A DNA stretch of 64,000 bases from Seinonella peptonophila (GTDB lineage: Bacteria; Bacillota; Bacilli; Thermoactinomycetales; Thermoactinomycetaceae): NCBI RefSeq assembly GCF_900129355.1, contig NZ_FQVL01000001.1:186001-250000 (forward strand), written 5' to 3'. Made by a program: the position numbers and the translations under genes. Position 1 is the stretch's first letter. Every line of letters starts with the position of its first letter. Below the pieces are notes generated by a model. That model saw only the letters and a list, made by a program, of their open reading frames with translations. It searched no databases and was not told the origin of the DNA. This document shows positions 57,750 through 64,000 of this stretch, piece by piece.

Positions 57750-58463
57750 TTACGTTGTTTTTCTTCGTTTCCTTAGGGCACAACCCAATAAAACGAATGA
57801 GATTCCTTGCAAAACATAAGCCCAGGAATTGGTCGCCGTCTTTGGTAGTTTAGCACCATTTTCCGTTGTGTTTAAAACCTTATTCAGTTGATCATTCGAA
57901 TTTGCTTCTTTATTTACTTCTGGAGAATGAGTGGTTTGCTGTTCAACTTTATCTTGATCCTCAGCGTGTTGATTTTCTTTAGACTGATTCTCCATGGTAC
58001 TTGATTCTTCGTATTGTACTGATGGGTAGGCTTGGTCCGCTTCTGATAGATCTTGAGTAGGTTGCTTCGTTGCTTGTGTATCAGAATTTGTAGTCTCGCT
58101 CTGATCATATGATTGTTCAGTGTCATTTCTTTTAGTTTCTACATGATTCGTCGCTTCTTCTGCTACAACCCCTAGCTGCTTCCTATGTAAGGGTACATTT
58201 GGTAAATCAGGCTTCACGTCAGGAACAAAGTGCTCTTTTGGCGGCTCCAAATGAAACGGCTCCGCAAATACAGAAGGAAAACTAGCTAAAAAAAGAATCG
58301 CTCCAGCAGAGAAGCAAAAGACTTGTCTAAATACATATGATTTAGGGAATTCTGCTAATTCTACTGATTTGCAGTTGGTACGAAACGAATTAATCGATCT
58401 ACACTTCTTAATATGTTTCGTGTCCCATTGATCGAGTAGAACTTTTTTGTCAATACTCCTCAA
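57750..58463 (-). CDS. LPXTA-anchored surface protein
   Basis: 237 residues from TTG 58463 (AGGAGG 7 nt upstream). A long N-terminal signal (hydrophobic core FCFSAGAILFLASFPSVFA near 49-67), a Ser/Thr/Gln/Glu-rich spacer, then LPKTA near residue 206, a hydrophobic helix SWAYVLQGISFVLLGCA and RKRRK: a sortase cell-wall anchor with Ala in place of Gly. The spacer is low-complexity with no recognised domain. Sortase not in the window. Confidence 0.82.
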   Translation of the reverse strand: MRSIDKKVLLDQWDTKHIKKCRSINSFRTNCKSVELAEFPKSYVFRQVFCFSAGAILFLASFPSVFAEPFHLEPPKEHFVPDVKPDLPNVPLHRKQLGVVAEEATNHVETKRNDTEQSYDQSETTNSDTQATKQPTQDLSEADQAYPSVQYEESSTMENQSKENQHAEDQDKVEQQTTHSPEVNKEANSNDQLNKVLNTTENGAKLPKTATNSWAYVLQGISFVLLGCALRKRRKTT

Positions 58464-58662
58464 TTTTCGACCTCCTATCGTATAAATTTACATTTTTTTA
58501 CTTCTCAACTGTATTTACATATTACTCAAATCAGATAACCAAAACAAGAGTATTTTGTAAATTATTCGAAAAATGTGCGTAAAATCTATTTGCATACAAC
58601 AAAACAATGTTTTATTATATAGATAAGGATAACTTGATACACCCAATGAGTGAGGTGAAAAT

Positions 58663-58980
58663 ATGAACATCGATCCCCGAGGATGGAAAGTTCTTGTCCA
58701 TGCCAGCACTTGGTTTGCACCATTTATTGTTCCGATATTAGTTTATGCTTTTATCCGCGACCGTGAAGTACGAAGCATTTCTATACAAGCCTTTGTTTTT
58801 CACCTAGCTATGAGTATTTTAATCAGCATCTCTATATTCTTCTCAATAATATTAATAGGAATCCCCTTTTTACTATTCTTTGGATTAGTTGGGTTCATAG
58901 TCCCCTTGATCGGAATTCTATATGCAATTAGAGATATGCCTTTTCATTATCCGTTACTTGGATCTATTGTTGAGAAATAA
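58663..58980 (+). CDS. DUF4870 small membrane protein
   Basis: 105 residues, three to four helices, with RDREVRSISIQAFVFHLAM and FFGLVGFIVPLIGILYAI, typical of DUF4870. Function unknown. GAGGTG precedes the ATG. Confidence 0.82.
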   Translation: MNIDPRGWKVLVHASTWFAPFIVPILVYAFIRDREVRSISIQAFVFHLAMSILISISIFFSIILIGIPFLLFFGLVGFIVPLIGILYAIRDMPFHYPLLGSIVEK

Positions 58981-59018
58981 AAAAGCATCCTCCAAATTTT
59001 TGGGGGTGCTTTTTTTAC
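58978..59018. terminator. Bidirectional terminator
   Basis: AAAAAAGCATCC and GGTGCTTTTTTT pair across CAAATTTTTGG-like loop sequence between DUF4870 and csoR. Confidence 0.85.
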
Positions 59019-59353
59019 TTCATTAGTTTTTTGATTGTAACTAACATCTCATCGATAACCTCGTGTTCACCTTGCTCTATTCGCTCAATCACACAACTTT
59101 TCATATGATTTTCAAGCAGTAATCGCCCAACGCTGTTTAAGGCTGATTGAACAGCAGCAATTTGATTTAAAACGTCATCACAGTACGTATCTTTTTCAAT
59201 CATACCCTTTACGCCTCGAATCTGACCTTCGATCCGATTCAGACGTGTTATTAAATTTTTTTTCTCTTTCTCACTATGATGACTCTGTCTATCACTGTGT
59301 TCAATCCCGCTATGGTGGTCTGAATGGATGGATTGCTCTCCGCTCTCTTTCAT
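59015..59353 (-). CDS. csoR: CsoR-family copper/metal-sensing repressor
   Basis: About 112 residues from ATG 59353 (AAAGGGG upstream; TTG 59365 too close). A His-rich N-terminus (HSDHHSGIEHSDRQSHH) precedes the four-helix domain with KGMIEKDTYCDDVL, NSVGRLLLENHMKSCV: the Cys-His-Cys copper set. No copper pump is adjacent. It lies 112 bp downstream of the zinc exporter. Confidence 0.85.
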   Translation of the reverse strand: MKESGEQSIHSDHHSGIEHSDRQSHHSEKEKKNLITRLNRIEGQIRGVKGMIEKDTYCDDVLNQIAAVQSALNSVGRLLLENHMKSCVIERIEQGEHEVIDEMLVTIKKLMK

Positions 59354-59477
59354 TATCGACTGCAATCCCCTTTCTGCTGAATTCCCTTATCATAAACTTG
59401 CATATTTGCATAACTGCCTAAATATTACCAGATGAACACTTGGTTGTAAAGGTTTTCTGAAAGATTAGTCGAATCTT

Positions 59478-60401
59478 CTAATACTGACATTTTGTATGCG
59501 TAACTTCATTTTTTTCAACTTGAATTGTTGCATGCTCAAGTGCAAAATTAGATTTCATCTTCTCGAGTGCTTGCTTTAAGATTGATTGGCTACACTCTTC
59601 ATCTCCGATGAGCAGATGACAACTTAATGAGTGAAGACCAGAGGTAATTGTCCATATGTGTAAATCATGCACATCAACAACACCAGGAATACTTTGTAAT
59701 ACCTTTTTCACTTCATTTGTATCAATCGTTTCTGGGGTTCCTTCCATTAGGATGTGTGTTGAATGCTGTAATACGCCCCAACCACTTTTAATGATTAATA
59801 ATGCAATTACTAGACTAATGAGCGGATCAGCCCAATCCCAAGCAAAAAAACGAATCAATAAAGCTGCCACAATAGCGCCGATTGAACCGAGGGCATCACT
59901 TAATACATGCAAATAGGCACTCCGTAAATTAATATTTTCTTTTACGTCCCCTTTTCGTGTAAGAATCCAAGCACTAAGTAAGTTGCAAAGTAGACCAATA
60001 ACTGCGATGATCAACATTCCACTACTATGAACAGTAGGAGGCATCTGAAACCTCTCGATCGCCTCTTTTATAATAATTAAAGAAACGATAAGCAAAGCTG
60101 CTCCATTAATAAATGCAGCAATTATTTCAAATCGATGATACCCATAACTTTTTCTCTGGCTTGCCTCTGCATGAAGTGCAAGCTGTACAGCAATTAAACT
60201 TAACAATAATGAAGCAGCATCACTGAACATATGTCCAGCATCAGATAGTAGCGCAAGACTATTTGTCATCCATCCCCCAATTAACTCTAGTAATAAGATT
60301 GCACTTGTAATGATCAATGCCATCATAAGTCCAGCTCTATTTTGTTTATTTTGATTTGAATGATCATGGTGACTATGATCATGTCCGTGATGATGATGCA
60401 T
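59478..60401 (-). CDS. czcD: Cation diffusion facilitator, zinc efflux
   Basis: 307 residues: His-rich cytosolic N-terminus (MHHHHGHDHSHHDHSN), six transmembrane helices with NSLALLSDAGHMFSDAASL and YLHVLSDALGSIGA (the HD-HD metal site in helices II and V), and a C-terminal metallochaperone-like domain with VHDLHIWTITSG. Proton/zinc antiporter. AAAGGAG precedes the ATG. A palindromic operator typical of ArsR/CzrA repressors overlaps its promoter region. Confidence 0.94.
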   Translation of the reverse strand: MHHHHGHDHSHHDHSNQNKQNRAGLMMALIITSAILLLELIGGWMTNSLALLSDAGHMFSDAASLLLSLIAVQLALHAEASQRKSYGYHRFEIIAAFINGAALLIVSLIIIKEAIERFQMPPTVHSSGMLIIAVIGLLCNLLSAWILTRKGDVKENINLRSAYLHVLSDALGSIGAIVAALLIRFFAWDWADPLISLVIALLIIKSGWGVLQHSTHILMEGTPETIDTNEVKKVLQSIPGVVDVHDLHIWTITSGLHSLSCHLLIGDEECSQSILKQALEKMKSNFALEHATIQVEKNEVTHTKCQY

Positions 60402-60420
60402 ATTCTCCCAACTCCTTTAT

Positions 60421-60444
60421 ATGAATATATGTTCATATATTCAT
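60421..60444. promoter_or_regulatory. CzrA/SmtB-type operator of czcD
   Basis: ATGAATATAT and its exact complement ATATATTCAT around GTTC, 20 bp upstream of the czcD start. It matches the ATGAA/TTCAT spacing of ArsR-family zinc operators. The CadC-like gene at 1.28 kb is a candidate binder. Confidence 0.7.
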
Positions 60445-60469
60445 GAGTCATTGTCAACCCTTGTGCTTG

Positions 60470-60600
60470 ATTTTTGCTAAAATGTATGCTAAAACAAATC
60501 CAACAATGAAATATCTTCATACATATCTTGAACTAGAAATTTGAATAGAAGGGTAGTCTCGCAGGCCAAATCTCCCTTTTTAGGATGGTACTGCGTTTTT
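60470..60600 (+). promoter_or_regulatory. T-box-like leader of trpS, short
   Basis: AGGATGGTACTGCG at 60582-60595 resembles the T-box sequence, and CGCAG at 60560-60564 can pair with its CTGCG. The available leader is only about 150 nt, short for a full stem I. Tryptophanyl-tRNA is the expected ligand. Confidence 0.45.
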
Positions 60601-60610
60601 ATTTTAATGA

Positions 60611-62922
<2,312 letters not shown>

Positions 62923-63066
62923 TTTCTCTTTGCCTCCAATATAAATTCTTTTTATTATTTCACCGTAAAACCTTATCCTTATGCGGAGATATTATGCGTT
63001 GAGTAATCGGGTCGAATATGGCATAGTGATAGTTGGACTTACAATAAGTAAAAGGAGCGCTGACAA

Positions 63067-63972
63067 ATGACAAACCAAGATTATCAAATACTCTTATATT
63101 ATAAATTTATTCATGTTCAAGACCCGGAGACCGAGGCGAAAGTTCATCTTGATTTATGCAAGCAACTAGACTTACGCGGACGAGTTTTAATTGCTCCTGA
63201 AGGGATTAATGGTACTGTTTCTGGGACAATTGCGCAAACCAATGCTTATATGGATTATATGAATCAACATCCACTTTTTAATGATATTGTTTACAAAATC
63301 GATCCATATCATCAACATGCATTTAAAAAAATGTTTGTACGATCTAAGAAAGAATTGGTCACTTTTCGAGTCGAACATGAACTAGATCCAAGCAAAAAAA
63401 CAGGTCAATATTTATCTCCAAAAAAATTCTACGAGCTATTAAAAGACGATGATGTCATCGTGATTGATGGACGCAATGATTATGAATATGATCTAGGTCA
63501 TTTTCGTAATGCAGTTCGTCCAGATGTGTCCAGTTTTCGAGAATTTCCCGAATGGATTGAGAAAAATTTAAGCCAATTTAAAGGTCGTAAGATTTTAACC
63601 TATTGCACAGGTGGTATTCGCTGTGAAAAATTAACAGCTTATATGCTTGAAGAAGGATTTGACGATGTTTATCAACTAGACGGTGGTATTGTATCATATG
63701 GAAGAGACCCTGAAGTCAAGGGAGAATTTTTTGATGGAAAATGCTATGTTTTTGATGAGAGAATTTCCGTACCGATTAATAGAGTAGAAGAAAAAATCGT
63801 TGGAACATGTATTCATTGTGGAAATCAGACTGAACAGTATATAAACTGTAGAGTCACAACCTGCAATCTGCAGCATCTCTGTTGTGAGGATTGCAATGAA
63901 ACGTTTAATGGCTTTTGTTCGCATGAATGCAAGGAAAAAACAGATGCTGTTTATTTGGAAGAGGTGAGGTGA
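63067..63972 (+). CDS. trhO: tRNA uridine(34) hydroxylase, rhodanese domain
   Basis: 301 residues. Makes 5-hydroxyuridine at the tRNA wobble base with oxygen. The N-terminal acylphosphatase-like domain has RVLIAPEGINGTVSG, then a rhodanese domain with DGRNDYEYDLGHF and the catalytic cysteine in TYCTGGIRCEK, and a C-terminal cysteine-rich zinc-like domain (CIHCGNQ, CCEDC). AAAGGAG precedes the ATG. Confidence 0.93.
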   Translation: MTNQDYQILLYYKFIHVQDPETEAKVHLDLCKQLDLRGRVLIAPEGINGTVSGTIAQTNAYMDYMNQHPLFNDIVYKIDPYHQHAFKKMFVRSKKELVTFRVEHELDPSKKTGQYLSPKKFYELLKDDDVIVIDGRNDYEYDLGHFRNAVRPDVSSFREFPEWIEKNLSQFKGRKILTYCTGGIRCEKLTAYMLEEGFDDVYQLDGGIVSYGRDPEVKGEFFDGKCYVFDERISVPINRVEEKIVGTCIHCGNQTEQYINCRVTTCNLQHLCCEDCNETFNGFCSHECKEKTDAVYLEEVR

Positions 63973-64000
63973 TTGCCCTTCTTTTCCCGCCGTATTCCCG
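63973..64000 (+). CDS. Possible start of a further gene, cut by the window
   Basis: TTG directly after the trhO stop, with GAGGTGAGG upstream, reading MPFFSRRIP up to the edge. Too short to identify. Confidence 0.3.

Overview
The window is about 64 kb of low-GC, AT-rich DNA from a Gram-positive member of the Bacillales. Strong GGAGG-type ribosome binding sites, frequent TTG/GTG starts, PTS operons, MurQ/MurP, a YneB/YnzC pair, CtaG, CsoR and LytR-CpsA-Psr genes all fit. HTH-TPR regulators, a class I terpene synthase and a membrane Ser/Thr kinase suggest a filamentous or sporulating lineage such as Thermoactinomycetaceae; this placement is inference.

Layout. 0-8.7 kb: housekeeping metabolism (3' part of aspartate carbamoyltransferase, CadC-like regulator, glutathione peroxidase, aspartate aminotransferase, threonine aldolase) and a divergent MocR regulator / pyridoxine kinase pair. 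8.8-14.1 kb: a compact seven-gene operon (ascorbate-type PTS IIA-IIB-IIC, phosphotriesterase-like hydrolase, creatininase-family amidohydrolase, KDGP-aldolase-family protein, SIS protein) that looks like a complete uptake and breakdown route for an unidentified sugar derivative. 14.2-18.1 kb: decaying DNA, with a doubly frameshifted VOC gene and a multiply frameshifted flavohemoglobin gene. 18.9 kb: a 312-residue reverse-transcriptase-like protein whose catalytic aspartates are replaced. 19.9-26.9 kb: membrane and envelope genes, a DRE-TIM aldolase and the murQ-murP operon. 27-32.7 kb: an orphan VirD4/TraG-like ATPase, a secreted DUF2690 protein, and a Crp/Fnr regulator divergent from a nucleoside hydrolase. 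33.05-46.3 kb: a 13-kb block bounded by two near-identical inverted 343-bp non-coding repeats; it holds an M42 peptidase, YneB/YnzC, a small regulator-EthD-terpene synthase group, RNase Z, CtaG and a short UvrA-like ABC protein. 46.3-52.5 kb: IlvD, PepF, a Ser/Thr kinase and a degenerate third repeat copy. 52.7-54.8 kb: an HTH-TPR regulator gene interrupted by an ORF-less group II intron, followed by a tiny overlapping ORF. 54.9-64 kb: a Tm-1-like two-gene operon, an LPXTA surface protein, CsoR and CzcD metal genes, trpS behind a T-box-like element, a CNNM/CBS protein and TrhO.

Three observations stand out. The first is the intact but apparently catalytically dead RT-like gene, with a perfect 13-bp palindrome just upstream. 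The second is the 675-nt ORF-less group II intron: its predicted excision restores the helix-turn-helix frame exactly, and its EBS1 matches the exon IBS1. The third is the structured 343-bp repeat family, in which a terminal hairpin loop is inverted relative to the element between the two copies.

All calls come from reading sequence and translations; no database search or folding was run.
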